Assembly: GCA_963755395.1 (NCBI GenBank)
Contig: CAVWJJ010000002.1
Location: 1,612,001 to 1,676,000 of the forward strand
Direction of reading: 5' to 3'
DNA length: 64,000 nucleotides
From: DAHVFK01 sp963755395
GTDB lineage: Bacteria; Pseudomonadota; Gammaproteobacteria; Burkholderiales; SG8-39
Shown here: positions 1-9,471 of the stretch, in pieces
Layout of the letters: every line of letters begins with the position of its first letter
Numbering within the stretch: position 1 is the stretch's first letter
Translations under genes and position numbers: made by a program
The notes under the pieces: model-generated
What the model was told of the DNA's origin: nothing
What the model saw: only the letters and a program-made list of their open reading frames with translations
The model's database searches: none

Positions 1-645
1 GTGACGATGACCCTAGCTTTTGCGGCCTCGTTGTGGATGTTTGATTTAGTCGACGAAAGCTGGGCCGAGAAGCAAACGGTGTTCGGTGGTGCGCTACTGC
101 TGTGGCTGGGTGCCGTGCCGGCCTGGTTGCACGCCGGCGTGTGCGAGCGCCCGAAGTGGTTGTTGCGAGTAGCCGGGTTCTGCGTCCTGCTGCCAGCGGC
201 GCTGGCTATGGTTGTCATGTTGCGAATGGATCTCCTGCTGGCGCTGGGCCTGGTGTGGGTCTCGGATACGGCCGCCTATTTCACGGGACGGAAGCTCGGT
301 CGACACAAACTTGCGCCCGGCATCAGTCCCGGAAAGACCTGGGAGGGCGTCGCCGGAGCCGCCTTGGCAACCGCGGCCTACGCTATTATTTGCGCGATAC
401 TGGTGCCGCAGCTTGCTGAACGCGTAAGGGGTACAGTCTGGTTAGTGTATCTGGTGGGCGCCGAAGTGCTACTGCTTGCAAGCGTTCTCGGCGACTTGCT
501 TGAATCGGCGCTTAAGCGGCAAGCGTCGGTCAAGGATAGCGGCTCACTGCTTCCCGGTCATGGAGGCGTGCTGGATCGGATTGACAGTGCGACCGCCGTG
601 CTCCCGATTGCTGCTTTGCTACTGCATTGGATGACAAGGACGTGA
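1..645 (+). CDS. cdsA: Phosphatidate cytidylyltransferase, 5'-truncated by window edge
   Basis: This integral membrane enzyme makes CDP-diacylglycerol from phosphatidic acid and CTP, the branch point of phospholipid synthesis. The visible 214 residues are mostly hydrophobic helices. They carry the CdsA signature near the C-terminus: SVLGDLLES from residue 161, then KRxxxxKD, PGHGG and DRIDS. The family is usually about 270-285 residues, so roughly 55-70 N-terminal residues probably lie outside the window, and the GTG at position 1 is unlikely to be the true start. The dxr start overlaps its stop codon, as expected for the cdsA-dxr-rseP-bamA operon. Confidence 0.93.
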   Translation: MTMTLAFAASLWMFDLVDESWAEKQTVFGGALLLWLGAVPAWLHAGVCERPKWLLRVAGFCVLLPAALAMVVMLRMDLLLALGLVWVSDTAAYFTGRKLGRHKLAPGISPGKTWEGVAGAALATAAYAIICAILVPQLAERVRGTVWLVYLVGAEVLLLASVLGDLLESALKRQASVKDSGSLLPGHGGVLDRIDSATAVLPIAALLLHWMTRT

Positions 646-1871
646 GCGCGACTGAATCACGAGCGGAGCGCAAGCGGCGCACCCTGGGGCTTACCGTCCT
701 GGGCGCGACGGGATCTGTCGGCGCGAGTACGCTCGACGTCGTCGCGCGCCATGGCGACAGATATTCGATATTCGCGTTGACCGCTCACCGGTCCGCAGAT
801 GCGCTGCGCGATTTGTGCGTCCGGCACCAGCCGCGCTACGCAGTTCTATCTGGCTTCGACGAGAGCCCGCTTGTCAGGAAGCATTTTGCCGAAGCGGGTT
901 GCCGTTGCGAGCTGCTATTCGGCGGCAAGGCCCTCGAAGAGGTTGCAGCCAGTGTCGACTCGGATGTCGTCATGGCGGCCATTGTCGGCGCCGCGGGTCT
1001 GGCGCCGACGCTTGCGGCCGCAGCGGCAGGAAAGCGCGTATTGCTCGCAAACAAGGAAGCGCTCGTCATGGCTGGCGCCCTTTTCATGAATGCAGTGCAC
1101 GACGCCGGCGCGGAATTGCTTCCGATCGACAGTGAGCACAATGCGGTGTTCCAGTGCCTGCCTCACGGAGCGCATGCAAGGCCCATGCTCGAGGCAGTGC
1201 GGAGAATCCTGCTCACCGCTTCGGGAGGACCGTTCCGGTCGATTCCGCTCGACAGGCTCGCGGCGGTAACGCCGGACCAAGCATGTGCTCATCCGAATTG
1301 GGTAATGGGGCGGAAGATATCGGTCGATTCGGCGACCATGATGAACAAGGGACTGGAGGTGATCGAGGCACATTGGCTGTTCGATATGGAACCGGAACGG
1401 ATCGAAGTCGTCATTCATCCCCAGAGCATCATTCATTCGCTGGTCGAATACGTGGACGGCTCGATGATCGCCCAGCTTTCAAATCCGGATATGCGGGTGC
1501 CGATCGCACATGCACTCGGATTCCCGGACCGGATCGATTCGGGAGCGAGTCCGCTAGACCTGGGTGCGATCGGACAATTGTCATTCGAGCGCCCCGATCT
1601 CGGAAGATTTCCCTGCCTCGCGCTCGCCTATGCGGCGCTGCGTGAGGGCGGCAGCGCCGCAGCGGTATTGAACGCGGCGAACGAGATTGCTGTCGAGTCT
1701 TTCCTGGCGGGGCGGCTGCGCTTTACGCGCATTCCTGAGGTCATCGAGGCTGCGCTCGATTCCGTGCCAGCGGGTGCCACCGACGACCTGGTCGGCGTCC
1801 TCGCCGCCGATGCGCGCGGGCGCGCGGCGGCGGTGTCGACCGTCGCGCGAATGATGGGGCGCGCGGCATGA
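642..1871 (+). CDS. dxr: 1-deoxy-D-xylulose 5-phosphate reductoisomerase
   Basis: Cytoplasmic NADPH-dependent enzyme of the MEP isoprenoid pathway, converting DXP to 2-C-methyl-D-erythritol 4-phosphate. The N-terminal dinucleotide motif GATGSVGAS is at about residues 20-28. The metal-binding DSEHN segment, the flexible-loop HPNWVMG and the MNKGLEVIEAH helix all follow in family order. I chose the GTG at 642 because it forms a GTGA overlap with the cdsA stop; a TTG at 627 is in frame and would add five residues. At 409 residues the length is normal. It is followed by an ATGA overlap with rseP. Confidence 0.94.
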   Translation: MSATESRAERKRRTLGLTVLGATGSVGASTLDVVARHGDRYSIFALTAHRSADALRDLCVRHQPRYAVLSGFDESPLVRKHFAEAGCRCELLFGGKALEEVAASVDSDVVMAAIVGAAGLAPTLAAAAAGKRVLLANKEALVMAGALFMNAVHDAGAELLPIDSEHNAVFQCLPHGAHARPMLEAVRRILLTASGGPFRSIPLDRLAAVTPDQACAHPNWVMGRKISVDSATMMNKGLEVIEAHWLFDMEPERIEVVIHPQSIIHSLVEYVDGSMIAQLSNPDMRVPIAHALGFPDRIDSGASPLDLGAIGQLSFERPDLGRFPCLALAYAALREGGSAAAVLNAANEIAVESFLAGRLRFTRIPEVIEAALDSVPAGATDDLVGVLAADARGRAAAVSTVARMMGRAA

Positions 1872-3232
1872 GCTTCCTGCACACTGTGGTCGCGTTCGTC
1901 GTTGCACTAGGTATTCTCATTGTTGTACACGAGTACGGACATTACCTGGCGGCGCGACTGTGCAACATCAAAGTGCTGCGATTCTCGGTCGGCTTCGGGA
2001 GGCCGATCGCGACTTGGCGTCATGGGCGCGATGGAACGGAATGGACGCTCGCCGCGGTGCCATTCGGCGGCTACGTAAAGATGCTGGACGAGCGTGAAGG
2101 TTCCGTCGCAGCAGAGGACCTACCACGGGCATTTAACCGGCAGAACGTGTGGAAGCGCTTTCTGGTGGTTGTGGCGGGGCCGGTGTTCAATTTCATCTTC
2201 GCGGTGCTCGTTTACGCTGCCCTGTTCATGCATGGTCTGCCCGAAGTGCGCCCGGTGATCGCGCAGCCCCCGGCAGGAACGCCAGCGGCGCAAGCAGGCT
2301 TCCGCGCGGGCGAGACGCTGCGGGCGATTGACGGCAGGGCCGTAAGAACGTGGGGAGACGTCCGGTGGCGCGTGCTCGAAGCAGCATTGCAGCACGAAGT
2401 GCTTTCGGTCGAGGCCATCGATGAACGTCAGCGCATATCGATGCTGAACCTCGATCTGCGCGCCGTCACCGACAACGAGGTGGAAGGCGACCTCCTCGCG
2501 CGCCTGGGCCTGCAGTTGTTCCGCCCGACGCTGGACCCAGTACTCGGAAAACTCGTCGCAGACAGCCCTGCGGAGCATGCCGGGCTCGCGCCTGGTGATC
2601 GCATCGCCCGGGTGGACGGTGTTCCGGTCGAGACCTGGGAAGGCTTGGTGCATGTGATCCGCGCAAGCCCGGATAAGGTCCTCAAGCTCGATGTTCTCCG
2701 TGGTGGCGCAACCCTTCGGCTCGAAGTGCGTCCAGAGGCAGTCGAGTCGAACGGCGAAAAGTTCGGCCGCATCGGCGCAGCGCCATACGTTTCGGCATCT
2801 CGCGCCGATCGCATGCTTGTGCGGGTTCACTATGGACCATTTGAAAGCCTGCTCAAAGCCGCAGGCAAGACCTACGACATCGCAGTGTTCAGCTTGAGCA
2901 TGATCGGCAAGATGTTGCTCGGCGAGGTGTCCTGGCGACACCTTTCAGGCCCCGTGACGATTGCCGATTTCGCCGGGCAGTCCGCGCAAATGGGATGGAT
3001 TCCGTACGTCACTTTTCTTGCGTTGATCAGCATCAGCCTCGGTGTACTCAACCTGCTGCCAATCCCGCTGCTGGATGGCGGACACTTGATGTACTATACA
3101 GTGGAGATAATAAAGGGCAGCCCGGTTTCAGATCGCGCGATGGAACTCGGTCAGCGCGTTGGGCTGACGTTACTGCTTGTCATGATGGCCTTTGCGTTCT
3201 ACAACGACCTGAATCGCCTGCTCTCCGGCTGA
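1868..3232 (+). CDS. rseP: RIP metalloprotease RseP
   Basis: Inner-membrane site-2 protease that cleaves the anti-sigma factor RseA and signal-peptide remnants, releasing sigma-E. The zinc motif HEYGH is at residues 21-25 in the first transmembrane segment, and the third ligand motif LDGGH is at about 402-406. Two PDZ-like regions occupy roughly residues 110-310, and the C-terminus is hydrophobic. The 454-residue length fits the family. Its likely target RseA is encoded in this same window at 58740-59285. The start overlaps the dxr stop by ATGA, and bamA follows after three bases. Confidence 0.95.
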   Translation: MSFLHTVVAFVVALGILIVVHEYGHYLAARLCNIKVLRFSVGFGRPIATWRHGRDGTEWTLAAVPFGGYVKMLDEREGSVAAEDLPRAFNRQNVWKRFLVVVAGPVFNFIFAVLVYAALFMHGLPEVRPVIAQPPAGTPAAQAGFRAGETLRAIDGRAVRTWGDVRWRVLEAALQHEVLSVEAIDERQRISMLNLDLRAVTDNEVEGDLLARLGLQLFRPTLDPVLGKLVADSPAEHAGLAPGDRIARVDGVPVETWEGLVHVIRASPDKVLKLDVLRGGATLRLEVRPEAVESNGEKFGRIGAAPYVSASRADRMLVRVHYGPFESLLKAAGKTYDIAVFSLSMIGKMLLGEVSWRHLSGPVTIADFAGQSAQMGWIPYVTFLALISISLGVLNLLPIPLLDGGHLMYYTVEIIKGSPVSDRAMELGQRVGLTLLLVMMAFAFYNDLNRLLSG

Positions 3233-3235
3233 TCG

Positions 3236-5518
3236 ATGCGCAAAGGACTACTCCGCGCGCTCGGCTGCGGCCTGTTCGCGTTTGCGATGAGCGTTGCGGC
3301 GCAGACGTTCAGCCCGTTCGTAATCAAGGATATCCGTCTCGAGGGATTGCAGCGAACTGAACCCGGGACGGTGTTCAGCTACCTTCCCGTCAAGGTGGGC
3401 GAGACGATGACCGAGGCGAAGGCGCAGCAGGCAGTGCGCGCGCTGTTCGCTACCGGATTCTTCAAAGACGTGCGGCTGGAGGTGGACAAGGACGTCCTGG
3501 TGGTTGTCGTCGAGGAGCGCCCCGCGATCGCACAAATCGACTTCTCCGGCGTGAAGGAATTCAGCGCCGAAGCTTTGAAGAAGGTACTGCGCGAGCAGGG
3601 GCTCGCCGAAGGGCGCATCTTCGACCGTGCCGTGCTTGACAAGGCAGAGCAGGAACTCAAGCGCCAGTACCTGTCGAAGGGTCGCTACGCGGCGGAGGTG
3701 CAGACCACGGTTACGCCTTTGGAGCGCAACCGCGTTGGGATAAATATCGCGGTTACCGAAGGCGACGTCGCGAAGATCCGCTCGATCAATATCGTCGGCG
3801 CGCACGCCTTTTCGGAGAAGGAGCTGCTCGGGCTATTCGTCCTTCGGACTCCGGGATGGCTGACTTGGTATACCAAGAACGACCAGTATTCCCGCCAGCG
3901 CCTGGCGGGCGACCTGGAAACGCTACGCTCCTTCTATCTGGATCGTGGCTATCTGGATTTCAACATTGATTCCACCCAGGTATCGATTACGCCCGACAAA
4001 CGGGACATCTACATCACAGTGAATGTCACGGAGGGAGATAAATACACGGTCTCCGACGTGAAGCTGGCCGGGCAGATGCTCGTGCCAGAGGCTGAATTGA
4101 GAAAGTTCATCAAGATCAAGCCGGGTGACGTCTTTTCGCGGGCGAAGCTGAACGAGACTACGAAGGCGATCACCGAACGATTAGGCAACGACGGATACGC
4201 GTTCGCGAACGCGAATGCCGTGCCCCAGATCGACAAGGCACGGCGCACCGTCGCATTCACGATTCTGGTCGATCCCGGCAGGCGAGTCTACGTACGTAGG
4301 ATATTGGTAAGCGGCAACACGAGGACGCGCGACGAAGTGGTGCGGCGCGAGATGCGGCAGCTCGAGGGAGCCTACTACGATGCGGCCAAGATCCAGCTAT
4401 CGCGCCGACGCATTGACCGCACGGGATACTTCTCAGATGTCACGGTGAACACCCAGCCCGTGGAGGGGAGGTCCGACCAGGTCGACGTCGATTTCACGGT
4501 GCAGGAGAAGCCCACCGGAGCGCTGCTGCTCGGAGCGGGCTTTTCGAGCGTCGACAAGATCATTATTTCCGCATCGATCACGCAGCCCAACGTGTTCGGC
4601 AGCGGCAAATACCTCTCCTTGCAGGTGAACAGCGGCAGCGTGAACAAGACGTACTCGCTGTCATACGTCAATCCGTACTATACGGTCGATGGCATCAGTC
4701 AGGGGTTCGATATCTACAAGCGCGACGTGGACGCTTCCACGCTTCTTGTCGGCGCCTACCAGACCAAGACGATCGGAGCAGGAATCAAATTCGGATATCC
4801 GTTGAGCGAGGCGGATTCAGTCAGCGTGGGATTCAATGCGGAAGACGTGAATCTAACCACTTATTCCAACAGTCCGTTCGTATACAGCGATTTTGCGGCC
4901 AAGTTCGGTAACAAGTACACCTACGGCGCAACGAGCTTGGGATGGGCGCACGACACTCGCGACAGCGTTATCATTCCAACTTCGGGCGTGCTTGCGCGCG
5001 TAGGCCTCGAAGTGGGCTCGGGGGACCTGGAGTACTACAAGCTCAACTTCTCTCAGCAATGGTTGAAGCCGCTCAGCCGCCAGTACACCCTGCGTCTGGC
5101 AGGGACACTTGGCTTTGGTGGCGGCATCGGCAACAAGCCGCTGCCATTCTTCAAGAACTACTATGCCGGCGGTCCGGATACGGTAAGGGGCTACGCGACG
5201 TACTCGCTAGGCCCTAGAGACCCCCTCAACAACGCGCTCGGCGGCAGTCGCGAAGTGGTGGGCACCGCCGAAATCCTGTTCCCGATGCCGGGTGCCGCGA
5301 ACGACAAGTCGATCCGGCTCAGCGCCTTCATCGATGGAGGGCAGGTGTACGGGGAGGGAGAGCCGGCCTCGCTTAGCGAACTTCGCTACTCGACCGGCCT
5401 GGGTCTCAACTGGAGCTCTCCGTTCGGTCCCCTGCGCCTGTCTCTGGGCATTCCGCTCAACAAGAAGCCGGGCGACAACGTGCAGAGGTTACAATTCACA
5501 TTTGGCACTGGCTTCTGA
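3236..5518 (+). CDS. bamA: Outer membrane protein assembly factor BamA
   Basis: Core of the BAM machine that inserts beta-barrel proteins into the outer membrane. A signal peptide ends near residue 22 (SVAAQ). About five POTRA repeats cover residues 25-425, and the C-terminal half is a 16-strand Omp85 barrel. The barrel contains the conserved GGPDTVRGY segment, and the protein ends in an aromatic beta-signal (FTFGTGF). At 760 residues the length is typical. The position between rseP and skp is the standard envelope operon arrangement. Confidence 0.96.
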   Translation: MRKGLLRALGCGLFAFAMSVAAQTFSPFVIKDIRLEGLQRTEPGTVFSYLPVKVGETMTEAKAQQAVRALFATGFFKDVRLEVDKDVLVVVVEERPAIAQIDFSGVKEFSAEALKKVLREQGLAEGRIFDRAVLDKAEQELKRQYLSKGRYAAEVQTTVTPLERNRVGINIAVTEGDVAKIRSINIVGAHAFSEKELLGLFVLRTPGWLTWYTKNDQYSRQRLAGDLETLRSFYLDRGYLDFNIDSTQVSITPDKRDIYITVNVTEGDKYTVSDVKLAGQMLVPEAELRKFIKIKPGDVFSRAKLNETTKAITERLGNDGYAFANANAVPQIDKARRTVAFTILVDPGRRVYVRRILVSGNTRTRDEVVRREMRQLEGAYYDAAKIQLSRRRIDRTGYFSDVTVNTQPVEGRSDQVDVDFTVQEKPTGALLLGAGFSSVDKIIISASITQPNVFGSGKYLSLQVNSGSVNKTYSLSYVNPYYTVDGISQGFDIYKRDVDASTLLVGAYQTKTIGAGIKFGYPLSEADSVSVGFNAEDVNLTTYSNSPFVYSDFAAKFGNKYTYGATSLGWAHDTRDSVIIPTSGVLARVGLEVGSGDLEYYKLNFSQQWLKPLSRQYTLRLAGTLGFGGGIGNKPLPFFKNYYAGGPDTVRGYATYSLGPRDPLNNALGGSREVVGTAEILFPMPGAANDKSIRLSAFIDGGQVYGEGEPASLSELRYSTGLGLNWSSPFGPLRLSLGIPLNKKPGDNVQRLQFTFGTGF

Positions 5519-5531
5519 GTTGGACGCGCAT

Positions 5532-6053
5532 ATGACCACCACGCTGTTTCCAAGAGTTCTCGCTGTCACCCTCGCGCTGGGGGCTATCGTGCCGGCGGCT
5601 GCATTTGCCCAGACGAAGATCGGCTTCGTCAACACAGAGCGGATCCTGCGCGACTCGGCGCCCGCGGCTCAAGCCTCGAAGAGGCTGGAGAATGAGTTTG
5701 CCAAGAAGCAGCAGGACTTGCAGAAGCTCGCCGATCAGCTCAAGAAGATGCAGAGCGATCTCGAGAAGAACGCGGTGACGATGTCGGATACGCAGCGCCG
5801 CGCCAAGGAGCGCGAGTTTAACGAACTCAACCGGGAACTGCAGCGCAGAGACCGGGACTTCCGAGACGAAGTCAATCAACGCCGCAACGAGGAGATGGCC
5901 CAACTGCTGGATAAGGCGAATCGGGTGATCCGGCAAATTGCGGAGCGAGAAAATTACGACGCCATCCTGCAGGATGGGGTATACGTCAATCCGCGCATCG
6001 ATATAACCGACAAGGTTATCAAGGCGCTGGAGGGCAAGCCGCCCGCGAAATGA
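5532..6053 (+). CDS. skp: Periplasmic chaperone Skp/OmpH family
   Basis: Periplasmic holdase that carries unfolded outer membrane proteins to BamA. The ATG at 5532 gives 173 residues with a clear signal peptide ending AAAFAQ, followed by the family opening TKIGFVNTERIL. The middle is a long charged, Lys/Gln/Glu-rich coiled-coil region, typical of the Skp tentacles. The frame stays open far upstream inside bamA, but only this start places a signal sequence at the N-terminus. It lies 13 bases after bamA and one base before lpxD. Confidence 0.92.
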   Translation: MTTTLFPRVLAVTLALGAIVPAAAFAQTKIGFVNTERILRDSAPAAQASKRLENEFAKKQQDLQKLADQLKKMQSDLEKNAVTMSDTQRRAKEREFNELNRELQRRDRDFRDEVNQRRNEEMAQLLDKANRVIRQIAERENYDAILQDGVYVNPRIDITDKVIKALEGKPPAK

Positions 6054-6054
6054 C

Positions 6055-7092
6055 ATGCCGGTGCCCTACACGCTCGCGGAGATCGCCTCGCGCCTCGGCG
6101 GCCGCGTGGTCGGCAATGCGGATACTCTGATCCGGCAGGTCGGCTCCCTGGAGCACGCAGGGGCGGACCAGATCACCTTCTTCTCGCATCTCCGGCACAA
6201 ACGAAAGCTGGAGGCAACACGCGCGGGTGCCGTCGTTCTTGGCGACGGCGCGCAGGGCCTTACCGTCATTCCGCGAATCGTCTGCGAGAATCCTTACGCG
6301 TATTTTGCGCGCGTGTCCCGGCTGTTCAACCCGCTTCTGGCGCCGGAGCCCGGTCGGCATCCGACGGCGCAAGTTTCGGCCGCGGCACGCGTCGCTGCCT
6401 CTGCGCGGATCGACGCCGGCGCAATCGTGGAAGACCAGGCACACATAGAGGAACGGGTTTGGGTCGGGGCCGGTTGCCACGTCGGGCACGGCAGTTCAAT
6501 CGGCGAGGACAGCAGGTTGTATCCGGGCGCCGTTGTTTACCATGAATGCCGGGTTGGACGACGCGCGATCATCCACTCCGGCGCAGTGATCGGGGCGGAC
6601 GGATTCGGCGTCGCCGAAGATGTGGGGCAATGGATAAAGATTCCCCAGATCGGGGGAGTTGTCATCGGCGACGACGTCGAGATCGGTGCCAATACGACCA
6701 TCGATCGCGGCGCGATAGACGATACCATCGTCGAGGACGGAGTAAAGCTCGACAACCAGGTTCAGATCGGGCACAACGTGCGGATCGGCGCCCACAGCGC
6801 CATTGCAGGATGCGTCGGCATAGCCGGCAGCGCCAGCATCGGCCGGCACTGCACGATCGGAGGGGCCGCCGTGATCCTGGGACACCTCAAGCTAGCTGAC
6901 CGAGTCAATGTGTCGGCGGGCACGCTCATCTCGCGTTCGATCAACCAGCCCGGTACCTATACGGGCGTTTTCCCGTTCGACCACAATGCCTCCTGGGTGC
7001 GCAACGCCGTCTTGCTGCGTCACCTTTCCGATCTCGCAGACCGTGTTCGTGCACTAGAAAAGCTTCTCCGGACAAAGGAAGAAAATGGCTGA
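6055..7092 (+). CDS. lpxD: UDP-3-O-(3-hydroxyacyl)glucosamine N-acyltransferase
   Basis: Third step of lipid A synthesis: transfers a 3-hydroxyacyl chain from ACP to the 2-amino group of the UDP-linked sugar. The N-terminal uridine-binding domain (residues 1-100) is followed by many hexapeptide repeats that form a left-handed beta helix, then a C-terminal helix. The catalytic-His region is seen as the QIGHNVRIG stretch. At 345 residues the length is normal. The last eight bases overlap fabZ. Confidence 0.94.
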   Translation: MPVPYTLAEIASRLGGRVVGNADTLIRQVGSLEHAGADQITFFSHLRHKRKLEATRAGAVVLGDGAQGLTVIPRIVCENPYAYFARVSRLFNPLLAPEPGRHPTAQVSAAARVAASARIDAGAIVEDQAHIEERVWVGAGCHVGHGSSIGEDSRLYPGAVVYHECRVGRRAIIHSGAVIGADGFGVAEDVGQWIKIPQIGGVVIGDDVEIGANTTIDRGAIDDTIVEDGVKLDNQVQIGHNVRIGAHSAIAGCVGIAGSASIGRHCTIGGAAVILGHLKLADRVNVSAGTLISRSINQPGTYTGVFPFDHNASWVRNAVLLRHLSDLADRVRALEKLLRTKEENG

Positions 7093-7543
7093 GATGGACG
7101 TTTACGACGTGCTCAAGCACCTGCCGCAGCGCTTTCCGTTGCTGATGGTCGACCGGGTCGCTGCATGCGAACCAGGGAAGCGGATTGTGGCGTTGAAGAA
7201 CGTTTCCGTTAACGAGCCCTATTTCCCGGGGCATTTCCCGGGGCGCCCGATCATGCCTGGAGTGCTGATCCTGGAGGCTATGGCGCAGGCGGCCGCAATT
7301 CTGGTGTTCCGCACGGTGGGAGAGCAGCCGGGGGAGGATGGGTTGTATTACTACGCGGGCATCGATAAGGCCCGCTTCAGGAAACCCGTCGTTCCAGGGG
7401 ACCAGCTGGAAATCGAGGTCGCGATCATCGGCAGCAAGCGAAGTATCTGGAAGTTCTCGTGCGCCGCCCGGGTAAGTGGCACGATCGTAGCGGAGGCGGA
7501 GATACTTTGCACCGGGCGCACGTTCACCGCCGAGGGCACATGA
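7085..7543 (+). CDS. fabZ: 3-hydroxyacyl-ACP dehydratase FabZ
   Basis: Dehydrates beta-hydroxyacyl-ACP in fatty acid elongation. The hot-dog fold active site is visible: His50 in GHFPGRPIMPG and Glu64 in ILEAMAQ, with the usual 14-residue spacing. The 152-residue length is typical. I used the ATG at 7085; a second in-frame ATG at 7094 would shorten it by three residues. Location between lpxD and lpxA is characteristic, since FabZ and the Lpx acyltransferases compete for the same 3-hydroxyacyl-ACP pool. Confidence 0.95.
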   Translation: MAEMDVYDVLKHLPQRFPLLMVDRVAACEPGKRIVALKNVSVNEPYFPGHFPGRPIMPGVLILEAMAQAAAILVFRTVGEQPGEDGLYYYAGIDKARFRKPVVPGDQLEIEVAIIGSKRSIWKFSCAARVSGTIVAEAEILCTGRTFTAEGT

Positions 7544-8310
7544 TCCATCCGTCGGCGATTATTCATCCGAAGGCTAAACTGGCACCAGACGTATCGGTAG
7601 GTCCGTTTGCGATCATCGGCTCTCAGGTCGAGATCGGTGCGGGAACGTGCATTGAATCCAATGTCTTGATCGAGGGCAGGACTCGCATTGGACAAAACAA
7701 TCGCATATTCCCGTTTGCCTCGATCGGTGCTGCGCCACAGGACAAGAAATACGCTGGCGAGGATACGGCGGTCGAAATCGGCGACGGCAACACGATTCGA
7801 GAATACGTGACAATCAACCGCGGCACAGTCCAGGACGCGGGTGTGACTAGGATCGGGAATGACAACTGGATCATGGCGTACGTGCATTTCGCGCACGACT
7901 GCCAGATCGGCAGCCATACCATATTCGCCAACTACTGCGGTCTGGCAGGACACGTTCATGTCGAGGATTGGGCAATTCTCGGCGGCATGACGCTAGTGCA
8001 CCAGTTCGTGCGCGTTGGTGCCCATAGCTTCACCAGCATGGGCACCTACCTGCCGCAGGATCTTCCGCCGTATGTCACGGCGGCGGGCAATATGGCGAAG
8101 CCCTACGGCATCAACAGCGAAGGGCTGCGGCGGCGCGGGTTCGATGCGGACACTATCGCCATGCTGAAGCGTGCCTATCGCGCGCTGTACCGGTCGGGGC
8201 TCGGCCTCGAAGAGGCGCGACGCGAGCTGGAGAAGCTCGCCGAGGGTTGCAGCGCCGTGCGGCCGATCCTCGAGTTCCTCGCGCGCTCGGCGCGCGGCAT
8301 CATCCGCTAA
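7540..8310 (+). CDS. lpxA: Acyl-ACP--UDP-N-acetylglucosamine O-acyltransferase
   Basis: First enzyme of lipid A synthesis, a trimeric left-handed beta-helix protein. The ATG at 7540 overlaps the fabZ stop (ATGA) and opens with MIHPSAIIHPKA, as in the family; the frame is open further upstream but only in the shadow of fabZ. Hexapeptide repeats run through residues 1-180. The catalytic histidine is about residue 119 in the HFAHDC segment. At 256 residues it is a few residues shorter than the E. coli enzyme but complete. Confidence 0.95.
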   Translation: MIHPSAIIHPKAKLAPDVSVGPFAIIGSQVEIGAGTCIESNVLIEGRTRIGQNNRIFPFASIGAAPQDKKYAGEDTAVEIGDGNTIREYVTINRGTVQDAGVTRIGNDNWIMAYVHFAHDCQIGSHTIFANYCGLAGHVHVEDWAILGGMTLVHQFVRVGAHSFTSMGTYLPQDLPPYVTAAGNMAKPYGINSEGLRRRGFDADTIAMLKRAYRALYRSGLGLEEARRELEKLAEGCSAVRPILEFLARSARGIIR

Positions 8311-8313
8311 GCC

Positions 8314-9471
8314 GTGCCCGATCAGCTAGGGGTCGCGATGGTTGCCGGCGAGGCCTCGGGCGACCTGCTCGGCGCACACCTCATTGCCGCGCTCTCCGCG
8401 CGCCGGCCGGAACTGCGCTTTGCGGGGATCGGCGGCCCGAAGATGCAGGCGGAGGGGTTCAAATCGCTCTATCCGATGGAGAAGTTGTCGGTGCGCGGCT
8501 ATGCGGAGGTGCTGCGCCACTACCGCGAGATTGCTGGCATCCGCAGGCACCTCGCCTCGCGGCTGCTCGAAGATCGTCCGGCGATCTTCATCGGAGTCGA
8601 CGCTCCGGACTTCAACCTGGACCTCGAGCGCGGTCTCAAAGGCGCAGGAATCCCTACCGTCCACTACGTCAGCCCGTCAATCTGGGCCTGGCGCGCCGGT
8701 CGCATGGGCAAGATCTCGGCAGCCGTATCCCATATGCTCGTACTGTTTCCTTTCGAGGCGCCGCTCTATGAAAAGGCCGGCGTGCCGGTTACTTACGTCG
8801 GCCATCCGCTGGCGGACTTGATCCCGCTGGAGGTGAACAAGGACGAGGCGCGGGCGCAGCTCAGGCTGCCAATGCGGCATCCGATCATCGCTTTGCTGCC
8901 GGGGAGCCGAAAATCAGAACTGCACTACATGGCCGAAACTTTCGTCAAGACGGCCCGTCGCCTGTACGAGGAAATCAAGGAAATTCACTTCGTCTGCCCC
9001 ATGGCAACGCGCGAAACACGGGATCTGTTCGAGACGGCAGTCCGTCACCACGCCGGCGGCGAGCTGCCGCTGACGCTCTTGTTCGGTCATTCTCACGAGG
9101 CGTTGGCGGCGGCCGACGTCGCCCTGGTGGCCAGCGGCACTGCTTCGCTCGAGGCGGCCCTGTTCAAGACTCCAATGGTCGTTGCCTACCGCATGTCACC
9201 GCTCACCTGGGCGCTGATGCGGCACATGATTCGTCTGCCTTATGTCGGCCTGCCCAACATTCTCGCAAACGAGCACTTGGTGGCCGAGTTTCTGCAGGAT
9301 CGCGCGACGCCCGGCGCGCTAAGCGCCGCCATCATCGAGCTGATGCACGACGCGGACCGGCGACACAAGCAAGTCGCGCGCTTTCGGGAGATGCATCTGG
9401 ACTTGCGCCAGAACACCGCGGAGAAGGCGGCAGAAGCGGTGCTCCGGGTGCTCGACTCGGCTTATGCCTAG
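8314..9471 (+). CDS. lpxB: Lipid-A-disaccharide synthase
   Basis: GT19-family glycosyltransferase that joins UDP-2,3-diacylglucosamine and lipid X to form the lipid A disaccharide at the inner membrane. The N-terminal VAGEASGDLLGA motif, the central YVSPSIWAW and LPGSRKSE motifs and the C-terminal GTASLEAAL motif are all present in order. It starts with GTG three bases after lpxA and runs for 385 residues, a normal length. The 3' end overlaps rnhB by eight bases. Confidence 0.95.
   Translation: MPDQLGVAMVAGEASGDLLGAHLIAALSARRPELRFAGIGGPKMQAEGFKSLYPMEKLSVRGYAEVLRHYREIAGIRRHLASRLLEDRPAIFIGVDAPDFNLDLERGLKGAGIPTVHYVSPSIWAWRAGRMGKISAAVSHMLVLFPFEAPLYEKAGVPVTYVGHPLADLIPLEVNKDEARAQLRLPMRHPIIALLPGSRKSELHYMAETFVKTARRLYEEIKEIHFVCPMATRETRDLFETAVRHHAGGELPLTLLFGHSHEALAAADVALVASGTASLEAALFKTPMVVAYRMSPLTWALMRHMIRLPYVGLPNILANEHLVAEFLQDRATPGALSAAIIELMHDADRRHKQVARFREMHLDLRQNTAEKAAEAVLRVLDSAYA

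Noticed and set aside
627..641. TTG at 627 as the dxr start
   Set aside because: The GTG at 642 forms a GTGA overlap with the cdsA stop, the coupling style seen in this operon; TTG 627 cannot be excluded but is less likely.
2120..2941. A 273-codon open frame antisense to rseP
   Set aside because: rseP is intact and conserved on the other strand; the antisense product shows no domain.
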